DNA from: an uncultured Clostridia bacterium
GTDB lineage: Bacteria > Bacillota > Clostridia > Christensenellales > Aristaeellaceae
NCBI GenBank assembly: GCA_934647165.1
Contig: CAKUFA010000021.1
Span: forward strand, 1 to 36,687
Reading direction: 5' to 3'
DNA length: 36,687 nt
Both the position numbers and the translations under genes were made by a program. The notes beneath the pieces are model-generated. The model was given only the letters and a program-made list of their open reading frames with translations. It was not told the origin of the DNA and did no database searches. Positions 25,404-35,500 of this stretch are shown here, piece after piece; within the stretch, counting starts at the first letter, position 1; every line of letters starts with the position of its first letter.

Positions 25404-27176
25404 ATGACCCGCAAAAAGAAGCTGTATTCCCTTCTGTCTATCCTGCTTTCCGTGACGCTGCTGGTCACGGGAATCATCAGCGCGCTGATTCTGTGGCTGG
25501 CCCGGCGCTCTACCAGCAACTTTGAGAACTTCCTGATTGAAAGCCGCCAACAGGAGCTTTCCTCTGCCGTGCAGTCCTTTTCCTCGGATGTGGCGCGGCT
25601 GACGCTGCTGATGGTCAACGAGCTGAGCGACAGCACCCTGGCGCGTTTGCAGCTTTATTATGACAGCGGCATCTTTAATTACAGCTACCTAGGCCAGGCG
25701 CAGCTGGTGCAGAAGCAGCTCAACATCATCCAAAATTCCATGGCCTTCACTGAATCGGTAGAAGTCTATATGGCGGATTCCATGCGCGGGGTAAACTGGT
25801 CTTCCATCTTCCCGGTAAGCGAGAACGAGTTTGCCTCCCTGTGCGCCATCCTGAACGGCAGCACGTCCGGCACCAGCCTGAAGGACGGCAAGTTGCGGCT
25901 GATATTCAGCAAAGCACCGCTGGACAGCGCGGCCTCAACCTCACATAACGCGATCATTGCCGCCACCATCGTTCCTCGCGCACTGTATCCCTATCTGATG
26001 AAATATCTGCCGAGCGCCGGCTATGCCTACATGGCAGTATTCACCACAATAAACGATGTGGAAGCCCCCTTCGTCATGAACAGCAACCTGACCGTTGAAA
26101 ACTGCCAGGACATCGGACGGGCCATCCACGGGCAAAAGAGCGGTTATCTGCGCTACACCTTGGCAGACGGGGAGTATCTGCTGACTTTTCAGAAAGTTCC
26201 TTCCGTGCCGCTAACATTGTGCCAGCTGACCCCCATGCGTCTGATTTCCGAGCAGATGCAGGAATACCGCCGCATGATTGTGCTGGTGTGTGCTGTCAGC
26301 ATTCTGGTCATGCTGGGACTTTCCCTTTTCCTGTATCACATGGTGCATAAGCCGGTGGCAAAAATCAACGACGCGCTGGAGCATGTAAGCCAGGGCGACC
26401 TGTCCATGCGTCTGACCGATGCACGGAACCGGGAGTTTCAGGCCATTTACGATCAGTTTAACCAGATGACCGTACGCTTGCAGGAACTGATCGACCGGGA
26501 ATACACGCTGAAGCTGCTCAACGCCAAGAGCGAGCTGAAGCAGCTCCGCTATCAGATCCGTCCGCATTTTCTCTACAACACCTATTTTAACCTGCGGGTG
26601 CTGCTGCAAAATGAGGAGTACGACGTGGCGGAGCAGATGATGGACGTGCTGGGGCGTTACTTGCGCTACATCACCACTTCCGGGCAGGATGAAGCAACGC
26701 TGCGGGAGGAGCTTGAGCATGCCGCGGCCTACATGGAAATTCAGAAAATGCGCTTCGGCGCGCATTTGGAAACACGCATGGAACCCTGCCCTGAGCATTA
26801 TGCCGGAAAGCCGGTTCCCCGCATCATCGTGCAGCCGCTGATCGAAAATGCCTTTGAGCATGGCATCCGCGACATGGAAGGCACGGGCGTCATCGCCGTG
26901 AGCTTTGCATGCAGCACACAGCAGATTTCCATCTTTGTGGATGACAACGGGCCGAACGTCTCCGATGAGCTGCTGGAAAAAACCCAGGCCATTCTGGATG
27001 CGGAGGATTACGCGCCGCAGTCCGATTCGGTGGCGCTGAGCAACATTCACCGGCGCATCCGCATGCTGTTTGAGCCAGGCAGCGGACTGTATATTTCCCA
27101 CTCGCCCCTGGGGGGCTTCCGTTCCGAGATTCGTATGATTGGAGAGAAAAAGTATGCTGCGGATGATGATCGTTGA
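25404..27176 (+). CDS. Sensor histidine kinase, YesM type
   Basis: A 590-residue membrane kinase; the ATG at 25404 follows AAAGGAG. Transmembrane helix 1 at ~7-33, an extracytoplasmic sensor region to ~290, helix 2 at ~291-312, HAMP at ~313-365. The His_kinase domain contains RPHFLYN with phospho-acceptor His388; the ATP-binding domain contains PLIENAFEHG (478-487) and a DDNGPN loop. YesM kinases work with AraC-type response regulators to switch on nearby sugar importers. The next gene overlaps its end by 23 bases and encodes that partner. Confidence 0.93.
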   Translation: MTRKKKLYSLLSILLSVTLLVTGIISALILWLARRSTSNFENFLIESRQQELSSAVQSFSSDVARLTLLMVNELSDSTLARLQLYYDSGIFNYSYLGQAQLVQKQLNIIQNSMAFTESVEVYMADSMRGVNWSSIFPVSENEFASLCAILNGSTSGTSLKDGKLRLIFSKAPLDSAASTSHNAIIAATIVPRALYPYLMKYLPSAGYAYMAVFTTINDVEAPFVMNSNLTVENCQDIGRAIHGQKSGYLRYTLADGEYLLTFQKVPSVPLTLCQLTPMRLISEQMQEYRRMIVLVCAVSILVMLGLSLFLYHMVHKPVAKINDALEHVSQGDLSMRLTDARNREFQAIYDQFNQMTVRLQELIDREYTLKLLNAKSELKQLRYQIRPHFLYNTYFNLRVLLQNEEYDVAEQMMDVLGRYLRYITTSGQDEATLREELEHAAAYMEIQKMRFGAHLETRMEPCPEHYAGKPVPRIIVQPLIENAFEHGIRDMEGTGVIAVSFACSTQQISIFVDDNGPNVSDELLEKTQAILDAEDYAPQSDSVALSNIHRRIRMLFEPGSGLYISHSPLGGFRSEIRMIGEKKYAADDDR

Positions 27177-28737
27177 CGATGAGGCGCGAATCGCCGACGC
27201 CATCTATGACCTGATGGATGAGCATTTTGAGTTGGAATTGTATCGGTGCTATTCCGCGCAGGATGCGCTGAAAAAAATCGCCGCCATGCGCTTTGATATT
27301 GTCATTACCGATGTATCCATGCCCGGCATGAGCGGCCTGGAACTGCTGAGCAAAACGCAGGCCATCTGGCCCAAGTGTCATTTCCTGATCCTGACAGCTT
27401 ATGACAATTTCAGCTATGCCTATGAAACGCTGCGGCACGACCGGGTGGATTATCTGCTGAAATTAGAAAGCTATGATACCATCTGCGCCTGTGTGGAAAA
27501 GAAGCTGCAAGCCATCACCGCCGAGCGAGAAAAGGAGGAGCAGCTGCAATATTACGGCAGCTATAAGCAGCAGGTCGAGGATTCCATGTGCCGCTATTTC
27601 CTCAAGCGGCTGATTGTGCAGGGCATTCCTCTGCCGGATCAGCGAGACCTTGACCAGTTTTCCGTGCCGATCCGATTGGACACGCCGGTGCTGCTGGCTC
27701 TGCTGGCCATGAGCGACCAGAATCCCCTGACAAACAGCCGCAGTGCGTTGAATCTTCAGGAAACACTGCTGACCCAACTGCATGCTTACGGCCTGCACTG
27801 CCTGTGCTCTCTTTCCACCGGCACCATGCTGCTGGTCATGCAGGCAGAAGCGGACAGCGGCCTTGCGGGCGACATGGCAACCTATGCCCGCACCGTGCTG
27901 GAAGCATTGCCCCAAAACGTAGAAAACGCCACGGAGCTGCACCTGGCAATCCTGTGCGCCGACGCGCCCGTCACTTGGGCGCAGGCACACATATTATATC
28001 AGTACGCCGCTGTGTTTCTGGAAAAGCTGCGCAATGACAGCGGACTGGCACTGCTGGTCACCGCGGACGCGCTGCGCTCCGCGCCCCAGGAGCTGACATT
28101 TCCCAGCATGGAGGAGCTGAGCATGCTGTGGGAAATGGTGAAGTGCGGCAATATTGATGCCTTCCGGCAGGTGTTCTGGGATCATGTGCAGGCCATTGAT
28201 ACGCCATCTGCCCTGCCGCCGCATACCCGTGCTGCCGTGAGCTATCTGATGCTGGAAGCTAACCGCCTGTATGGCGATGGCAACGCAGCCTCCTGCGGTG
28301 CACTGCTGAAGGACAAGGAGCATGCGCCCCTGAAGGACTGGTTGGACACCTTGGTGGAAGAGCTAAACCGTCTGCGCCAGCGGCGGGACGCTTCCCGGGA
28401 ATCCCGCGACGCATGGCTCATCGTGCGCATTGACCAGTACATTGAACAGCATTATGCAGAGGATCTGACGCTGTCGCTGCTGGCAGATGAAATGCACTAC
28501 AGCCCCTCCTACATTTCACGCTTTTACAAAGCGGGAACAGGAACGAACCTGATGACGCACCTGTACAACGTGCGTATCCAAAAGGCGCGGGAACTGCTTA
28601 GCGGCACCAACGACAAGGTGTCGGACATCGCCACGAGAACGGGCTTTTGCTCCACCAAATATTTCAACCGGGTGTTCAAAAAACTGACGGGTGTTTCCCC
28701 CGTGCAGTATCGCCGCGAAAGTACAGCGCAGGGTTAA
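27154..28737 (+). CDS. Response regulator with AraC-type DNA-binding domain, YesN type
   Basis: A 527-residue protein. The ATG at 27154 (site GGAGAG) lies inside the kinase gene, a coupling overlap. The receiver domain is at 1-120 with acidic residues Asp8-Asp9, phospho-acceptor Asp53 (VITDVSMPGMSG) and the lysine in YLLKLES. A linker of about 300 residues precedes two helix-turn-helix units at ~425-525 (LSLLADEMHYSPSYISRFYK; SDIATRTGFCSTKYFNRVFK). Expected to activate the importer operon that begins 187 bases downstream when its kinase senses an extracellular sugar signal. Confidence 0.93.
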   Translation: MLRMMIVDDEARIADAIYDLMDEHFELELYRCYSAQDALKKIAAMRFDIVITDVSMPGMSGLELLSKTQAIWPKCHFLILTAYDNFSYAYETLRHDRVDYLLKLESYDTICACVEKKLQAITAEREKEEQLQYYGSYKQQVEDSMCRYFLKRLIVQGIPLPDQRDLDQFSVPIRLDTPVLLALLAMSDQNPLTNSRSALNLQETLLTQLHAYGLHCLCSLSTGTMLLVMQAEADSGLAGDMATYARTVLEALPQNVENATELHLAILCADAPVTWAQAHILYQYAAVFLEKLRNDSGLALLVTADALRSAPQELTFPSMEELSMLWEMVKCGNIDAFRQVFWDHVQAIDTPSALPPHTRAAVSYLMLEANRLYGDGNAASCGALLKDKEHAPLKDWLDTLVEELNRLRQRRDASRESRDAWLIVRIDQYIEQHYAEDLTLSLLADEMHYSPSYISRFYKAGTGTNLMTHLYNVRIQKARELLSGTNDKVSDIATRTGFCSTKYFNRVFKKLTGVSPVQYRRESTAQG

Positions 28738-28923
28738 TAGCGGGGCACAGTTCCGTTCAGTATGGCCAAAGATTATCAAAATGGTAAAAAGATGTCCTGA
28801 AACAACAAAAATGGAGGGTTGTATGGAGGTTCGGTTCCATATACAATATTCGTAAAGAAAGTCCTTCCCCAGAACGAGAGGTTGGGAAGGCGCTTCATTC
28901 TTTCCCATAAAGGAGGTTTTCTC
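28738..28923 (+). promoter_or_regulatory. Leader of the set 2 importer operon with two hairpins
   Basis: A weak promoter-like pair TTCCGT (28751-28756), 17 bp, TATCAA (28774-28779) would fit an activator-dependent promoter under YesN control. Two structures follow: TTGTATGGA (28819-28827) with TCCATATACAA (28836-28846), one bulge; and CCTTCCC (28863-28869) with GGGAAGG (28884-28890). The ribosome site AGGAGG is unpaired in either. Confidence 0.45.
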
Positions 28924-30624
28924 ATGAAACGGTTCCTGTCTCTGGTGCTGGCGTTTTGTCTCTGCTTAACCGTCACCACGGCACTGGCTGTGGACGAGCA
29001 CGACAAGGATTTCTTCGACACGCAGGTTCAGCTGCTGGCGGACAACCTGCAAAAGTTCTATGAAGAAAAGTACGGCGAAGGCGCGCTGGTGGCTCCGTAC
29101 GATGCGCCCGTGGAAGTGACCATCGTCAACTACTACAACTCCACCCTGGAAACCAACATGGCAACCTGGAACGACTGGTGGGGCGAAACGCTGGAAAACA
29201 ACCGCTATGTGGCGGCAGCCGAAAAAGCCCTGAACATCAAGATTAAGTATCAGTGGCTGAAGAACGATGCGGATAAGGGCTATGTGAACCAGCTTCGTTA
29301 CGCCATCACCGCCGGGGAAATTCCCGACATGTTCATCGTCACCAACCAGAACGACCTGATCCAGCTGGCAGAATCCGATCTGATCATGCCTGTGGACGAC
29401 GTGGTCGCAAAGTACTTCACCACCTGGGATAAGGAAATCCAGAACTCCGACGGCGGCATGCTGTACGAAATGGCCAAGTACGATGGCCAGTGCTACGGCA
29501 TCCCCTGCAACATCTCCGATACGGATACCTTCTCCTACATCTGGCTGCGCAAGGACTGGATGGAGAAGCTGAACCTAGAAGCCCCCAAGACCATGGACGA
29601 CCTGAAGAACATCATGCTGAAGTTCCAGGAAGCCAAGCTGGGCGGCAAGGAGAACACCTATGGCCTGATGATCGACAAGGATCTGTACTACTCCACCCGC
29701 GGCCTGTTCGCCGGCTTCAACGCCTACCCCGAATTCTGGGTCAAGGGCGAGGACGGCTCCCTGGTATGGGGCGGCACGCAGGAGAATGTGAAGCAGGCTC
29801 TGTCTTACCTGAACGGTCTGTACACTGCCGGATTGCTGGACAAGGAATTCATCACCCAGTCCGGCACCGACGCCAAGGCTCTGATGCTGAACAGCCAGGT
29901 GGGCGTGATCTACGCCGGACACTGGCTGGCCCACGACCTGCAGAAGCTGCATGACAGCAATCCCAATTCCGACTGGATCTGCGTTCCGCTGCCTTCCCTG
30001 ACCGGCGAGCCCGTGGAGCAGTACCTGACCCCCAACAAGCGTGGCTGGATTGTCATCAACAAGAACTACGAACATCCTGAAGTTGCGGCAAAAATCCGCG
30101 CGCTGTGCACCTTCGCGGCGCAGGGCGGCATCTGCGACGGCACCTGGTGGTTCTCCAACGACCAGGCGCAGATTCTGGAGCCCTTCCAGGCCAGCGTTTC
30201 CTCCTGGGACAACTACAACACCTATCTGAACCTGCTGGAATGCTATGACAAGGGCGGCGACACCTCCGTGCTGCGCGCCAAGGCTGTGACCTACTGGAAC
30301 AACCTGACCACCGGTGGTTCTATCTGGGCCTGGGAGCACATGTTCGGCAACGGCACGCACACCCCCATGGTCATCCTGCGCGACGCCATTGAGAACGACC
30401 GCATCCATTATGATGGCTTCCTGGGCGCACAGAATGAGTTCATGCAGGATCGCTGGAGCACCATCCGCGATGAGCAGCTCACTGCCTTCACCAAAATCAT
30501 CATTGGCGAAGTGGGCGTGGACGAAGGCTTTGATTACTGGCTGAAGACCTTTGACTCCATGGGCGGCACGCAGATCACCAGCGATGTAAACGCCTGGTAT
30601 ACCGAGTCTCAGGCAAGCAAGTAA
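28924..30624 (+). CDS. Extracellular sugar-binding protein of an ABC importer (set 2, LipO/YesO-like)
   Basis: A 566-residue solute-binding protein; the ATG at 28924 follows AAAGGAGG. The signal peptide probably ends at TTALA (about residue 22); the two cysteines in it do not sit in a lipobox. Mature segments such as NDADKGYVNQLRYAITAGEI, PDMFIVTNQND and IWLRKDWMEKLNLEAPKTMD are typical of the large binding proteins that pair with LplB/LplC permeases and YesMN. The substrate is probably an oligosaccharide. A very strong hairpin follows the gene, so expression should exceed that of the permeases. Confidence 0.92.
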   Translation: MKRFLSLVLAFCLCLTVTTALAVDEHDKDFFDTQVQLLADNLQKFYEEKYGEGALVAPYDAPVEVTIVNYYNSTLETNMATWNDWWGETLENNRYVAAAEKALNIKIKYQWLKNDADKGYVNQLRYAITAGEIPDMFIVTNQNDLIQLAESDLIMPVDDVVAKYFTTWDKEIQNSDGGMLYEMAKYDGQCYGIPCNISDTDTFSYIWLRKDWMEKLNLEAPKTMDDLKNIMLKFQEAKLGGKENTYGLMIDKDLYYSTRGLFAGFNAYPEFWVKGEDGSLVWGGTQENVKQALSYLNGLYTAGLLDKEFITQSGTDAKALMLNSQVGVIYAGHWLAHDLQKLHDSNPNSDWICVPLPSLTGEPVEQYLTPNKRGWIVINKNYEHPEVAAKIRALCTFAAQGGICDGTWWFSNDQAQILEPFQASVSSWDNYNTYLNLLECYDKGGDTSVLRAKAVTYWNNLTTGGSIWAWEHMFGNGTHTPMVILRDAIENDRIHYDGFLGAQNEFMQDRWSTIRDEQLTAFTKIIIGEVGVDEGFDYWLKTFDSMGGTQITSDVNAWYTESQASK

Positions 30625-30638
30625 ATCTTCCTTTTATC

Positions 30639-30681
30639 GGGCTGTGCCGATCGCCTCGGCGGTCGGCACAGCTCCCTTTTT
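30639..30681 (+). terminator. Attenuating terminator after the set 2 binding-protein gene
   Basis: A GC-rich stem of about 16 bp, GGGCTGTGCCGATCG and onward (from 30639) with the complementary run ending near 30674, followed by C3T5. It has full terminator form, yet the permeases follow 30 bp later with no other promoter seen, which implies partial read-through. Confidence 0.85.
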
Positions 30682-30710
30682 ATCAAAACTGCAGTGTGGA
30701 GGATGCAATT

Positions 30711-31643
30711 ATGGCAACAAAAGCAGTCGTCAACCGCGGAAAGCGGAGAAAATTCAGCGGGTATGAAATACCCCTGCACCTGATGCTCATTCCCGGCATC
30801 ATCATCACATTCATCTTCCACTACATCCCGCTCAGCGGACTAATTATCGCCTTCCAACGTTTTATCCCTGCCAAAGGCCTGTTCGGAAATCAGAAGTGGA
30901 TTGGGCTGCAAAACTTTGAGTACATTTTTTCCATGCCCAACACCATGAACGTGCTGAGCAACACGGTCATCATCGCCGGGGCGAAGATCGTGCTGAACCT
31001 CATCATCCCCATCACCGTGGCGCTGATGCTGAATGAATTGCAGCATTCCAAGCTCAAGCGCACCATCCAAACGGTCATCTACTTCCCGCACTTCCTCAGC
31101 TGGATCATTTTCGGCTCCATCGTGATGGATCTGCTCAGCCCGCAAAGCGGCATCGTTAACAAACTGCTCAACGGGCTCGGCATGGACTCCATCTACTTCC
31201 TGGGTGACAACCGCTACTTCCGCCAAACCATCATTTGGACGGATGTATGGAAGAACTTCGGCTATGGTACCGTGGTATACATGGCCTCCATCACCAGCAT
31301 TGACCCCTCGCTGTATGAAGCCGCGTCCATTGACGGCGCGAACCGCTGGCAGCAAACCTGGCACATCACGCTTCCCGGCATGCGCATGATCATCGTGCTG
31401 ATGATGGTGCTGAGCCTGGGCAACGTGCTGAACGCCGGCTTCGATCAGGTCTATAACATGTACAGCCCTATTGTGTATCAGTCGGGCGACATTATTGATA
31501 CAATGGTCTATCGCCTGGGCCTTGAAAACGCAAAATACGGTCCGGCAGCCGCCGTGGGCATCTTCAAATCCCTGGTCTCCATGTTGTTCATCTCCTCTTC
31601 CTACTACGTTGCAGAGCGGTTCTTCGATTACCGCCTATTCTAA
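30711..31643 (+). CDS. ABC sugar permease, LplB type (set 2)
   Basis: A 310-residue permease. The ATG at 30711 is chosen over the GTG at 30696, which overlaps the ribosome site GGAGGA. First helix HLMLIPGIIITFIFHYIPL; EAA loop YEAASIDGANRWQQTWHITL; C-terminus RFFDYRLF, typical of LplB proteins. It forms the importer channel with the next permease. As in set 1 there is no ATPase gene. Confidence 0.93.
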   Translation: MATKAVVNRGKRRKFSGYEIPLHLMLIPGIIITFIFHYIPLSGLIIAFQRFIPAKGLFGNQKWIGLQNFEYIFSMPNTMNVLSNTVIIAGAKIVLNLIIPITVALMLNELQHSKLKRTIQTVIYFPHFLSWIIFGSIVMDLLSPQSGIVNKLLNGLGMDSIYFLGDNRYFRQTIIWTDVWKNFGYGTVVYMASITSIDPSLYEAASIDGANRWQQTWHITLPGMRMIIVLMMVLSLGNVLNAGFDQVYNMYSPIVYQSGDIIDTMVYRLGLENAKYGPAAAVGIFKSLVSMLFISSSYYVAERFFDYRLF

Positions 31644-31670
31644 TAAGCAGGAGAGAAAGGAGCGTATTCC

Positions 31671-32585
31671 ATGCTTTCATCCGTTAAAAAGCCCTTGAAG
31701 AACCACATTCAGGAAAGCACCGGGCGTAAGGTGTTCCGGGTGGTCAATGTCATCATCCTCTCTCTGCTGGCGCTGCTCTGCCTTTTGCCCTTTGTGAACG
31801 TTATCGCGATTTCCTTCAGCAACAGCTTCTATGTGGACAGCAACCAGGTGTATTTCTGGCCCAAAGGGTGGACCCTCAGTGCCTATACCTACATCCTGAC
31901 CCGCGCCAGCTTTTGGAGCTCGTTCCGCACATCCATCCTGCGGGTGCTGCTGGGCGGCAGCCTGAACTTATTTTTCATCATTCTGACGGCCTATCCCCTG
32001 TCCAAGAGCAACGATAAGCTGCACTTCCGCAATGTGTACACCTGGTATTTCTTCATCACCATGCTGGTCAGCGGCGGCATGATCCCCAGCTATCTGCTGA
32101 TTGCAAAGCTGGGTCTGCGGGACACCATCTGGTCGCTGGTGCTTCCGGGCGCACTGCCAGTGTTCAATCTGGTGCTGATGCTCAATTTTTTCCGTCAGGT
32201 GCCGACAGCTTTGGAGGAAGCGGCGCTGATTGACGGTGCAGGTCATCTGCGCACCCTGGTGCAAATTTATCTGCCCGTGTCTCTGCCTGCCATTGCGACC
32301 ATCACGCTGTTCTGCATCGTCAATCACTGGAACGCCTGGTTTGACGGCATGATCTATATCACCAGCCCCTCAAAAATTCCCATGCAGACGTATTTGCGCA
32401 GCATCCTGATCGACATGAACATGGCAGAAATGTCCGCCGATGACTATGAACTGTATGCCGCCCTGGCAAACCGCACGGTCAAATGCTCGCAGATCATTGT
32501 GGCGACCATCCCGATCCTGTGCGTATATCCCTTCCTGCAACGGTATTTCGTCAGCGGCATTGTGCTGGGCAGTGTAAAAGGCTAA
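31671..32585 (+). CDS. ABC sugar permease, LplC/YtcP type (set 2)
   Basis: A 304-residue permease starting at 31671 after AAAGGAG. Helix 1 VVNVIILSLLALLCLLPFVN; EAA loop EEAALIDGAGHLRTL with IYLPVSLPAIAT; C-terminus GIVLGSVKG as in LplC. Second channel half of set 2. The DUF5107-TPR gene starts 14 bases after its stop and is surely co-transcribed. Confidence 0.93.
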   Translation: MLSSVKKPLKNHIQESTGRKVFRVVNVIILSLLALLCLLPFVNVIAISFSNSFYVDSNQVYFWPKGWTLSAYTYILTRASFWSSFRTSILRVLLGGSLNLFFIILTAYPLSKSNDKLHFRNVYTWYFFITMLVSGGMIPSYLLIAKLGLRDTIWSLVLPGALPVFNLVLMLNFFRQVPTALEEAALIDGAGHLRTLVQIYLPVSLPAIATITLFCIVNHWNAWFDGMIYITSPSKIPMQTYLRSILIDMNMAEMSADDYELYAALANRTVKCSQIIVATIPILCVYPFLQRYFVSGIVLGSVKG

Positions 32586-32599
32586 GGAGGAACTCCATC

Positions 32600-35500
32600 A
32601 TGCAAAAGGTGCTTGTGACGGATGAACAACGGATGCTCCCGGCCTATGCCTCCATGCCCGCTGAGGAGCTGCCCATGTTTGCCGAAAATCGGGTGCATCA
32701 GCGTTCCAGCGGCGATCCCTACCCCTGCAAAATTGTTGCGCAGGTCGATCGGCAGCACCGGGTGAAGCGTCCCTTCCGCATCATCACGCTGGAAAATGAA
32801 TATCTGCGCCTGGAGCTGATGCCCGATCTGGGCGGACGCATCTACGCCGCGCTGGATAAGCGCACAGGCTATGACTTCTTTTACCGCCAGCATGTGGTAA
32901 AGCCTGCATTGATCGGTCTGCTGGGCAACTGGATCTCCGGCGGCGTGGAGTTCAACTGGCCCTGCCACCACCGTCCCAGCACCTACATGCCTGTGGATGT
33001 ATCCATTGAAGAGGAACCTGGCGGCGCCGTTACCGTCTGGATGAGTGAAAACGAGCCACTGAACCGTATGAAAGGCATGGTGGGTATCCATCTGGCCCCC
33101 GGCGAGGCACGGTTTGATACTCGGATGAAGGTTTATAACGGCACGCCTGCGCGGCATTCCTTTCTGTGGTGGGAAAATGCCGCCGTGCCTGTGAACCCGC
33201 AATACCGGCTTGTCTTCCCGCCGGATGTGCATTATGTGCAATTCCACTACCGCAAGAATGTGACCACCTATCCCGTGGCCTCCGGGGTGTACAACGGCAT
33301 CCGCATGGGCGATGGCGTGGACATTTCCTATCACAAGAACACCCATCAACCCACATCGTATTTCTGCGCTGCCTCAAAATATGACTTCTTTGGCGGTTAC
33401 GACGAAGGCAAGCGCTGCGGCGTGGTACATGTGGCAGATCGCCACGTCAGCGTAGGTAAGAAGATGTTCACCTGGGCCTATCATCAGCTTGCCCGCAGCT
33501 GGGAACGCGCCCTGACCGACACGGACGGAGCGTATGCCGAACTGATGGCCAGCAGCTATTCTCTGAATCAGCCGGATTTCGCCTGGCTGATGCCCTATGA
33601 GAGCAAGGAATTTTCCCAGCTGTGGTATCCCATCGGGGATGTGGGCACGCCTCTGTGCGCCTGCGCGGAAGCCTCCTTCTCTGTGGATGCGGGCATGCTG
33701 AAGGTGCAATGCACCGTACCGCTGACGAACGCCCGTTTGACGGTCAATGGCAAAGTGCATGCGCTGAACGCTGACCCGGAGCATATCTTCACGCTGCCGC
33801 TCATGGAGGAGCTGCACTCCTTCTGCCTGGCAGATGAAACAGGCCGGGAGCTGTTGCGTTATGAAAAGCCCGCAGAACAGGTGCTGCAAGAGTTGCCTGC
33901 CACCATCCCGGATAATCCCACGCTGGATCAGCTCAAGACTTCGCAGGAGCTATATCTGCTGGGCGTCCATGTGGCACAGTACCGCGATCCGGCAATTCGC
34001 CCTGCCGCCTATTGGCAGGAAGCACTGCGTCGGGAACCGGATCATCTGCCCTCACTGATTGCGCTGGCCAGCGATGAGTTGGCACACTTCCGTCCGAAAA
34101 AGGCATGGGAACTGGCACAGCATGCCTGGCGTGTTGCCACCGTGCGCAATTTCCATCCCGAAAGCGGGGAACTGGACTATCTGCGCGGACGTATTCTGGA
34201 AGCACTGCACAAGCCCGAAGAAGCATTGGACGCCTACTTGCAGGCAGCCTGGACACAGGACGCTCGTTCCCGGGCCATGACCCGCGCCGCCATGGTGGAG
34301 CTGCGGCTATGCCGCTGGCACGATGCGCTGAGCCATGCAGAAGAAGCCTTGCGCCAGCATGCGCACAACGAAACGGCCATGCTTGTGCGGATTGTTGCCC
34401 TGCGCCATTTGGGCTCGCCGCAAGCAGAAGCGGCGCTGGCAGCGGCCGAAGCCTTTGATCGCCTGAATGTGACGCTCCGTGCCTTGAAGTATGGCGCAAC
34501 CCCCGCCCTGTATGCAACGCTGCAAAGCGATCCCTGCCAGTCCGCGCTGGATATGGCGCAGGATTTGTCCGACCTGGGAGAAACCGCGCTGGCGGCAGCA
34601 ATTCTTGGCGATCTTCCTCAGCCCTGTGCCATGGCGGCCTATGTGCGCGCTTTCCTGGCCGGGGATACTGCGGCGTGGGCATCGGCAGGCAAGCTGCCCA
34701 TCGGCATTGCGTATCCGCTGCGCCCGCTGGAACATCAAGCCTTGACGGCAGCCCTTGCGGCAAACCCGCAGGACGCCATAGCCCTGAATCTGCTGGGCTG
34801 TTTGACATACCACACGGAAAACTACGAGCACGCAGCGGCACTATGGGAACAGGCCGTGAAGGCTGACCCCGCGCAGTACATGGCGTACCGCAATTTGGCC
34901 GTGGCGTATTACAGCCATTTGGGACACCCGGAGAAAGCGCTCCCCTTGCTGGAAAAGGCGCTGGCGCTGCATCCTGATGATGGTCAGCTTGTGTGGGAAA
35001 AAGGCTATCTAATGACCCGGCTGCACGCTGCGCCGCTGGATACTGCCGCATTCCTTGCAAAGTCGGGTATAACACGCGAGGATGTGGTGCTGGAACACTG
35101 CCGGGCGCTGAACCTTGCCGGGCAGCACGCACAGGTACTTGACCTGATGGCATCCAGGCAGTTTGTGCCCTGTGAGGGCGGCGAGCATGCCGTTGCCGAG
35201 CAGTATATGTTTGCCCATCATGCGCTGGGACGCAAAGCAATGCAGGCAGGTGATCTTCAAAGCGCGCTGACACATTTTCAGGCGGCACAGCAACTGCCGG
35301 AGAATCTTGGCGCGGGGCTGTGGAACGAGGTGCTGCTGGTTCCGCATCAATATTTTGAAGCCGTTTGCCGGCAGCGTTTAGGCGATGCAGAGGGTGCACA
35401 GCAACTGTTTGCGCACATTCTGCTGCTGAAGGTGGATTATTTTTCCAACATGCACTTGCCGGAGTTGCCCTGCTGGCAGGCAATGGTGCTGATGCGCACA

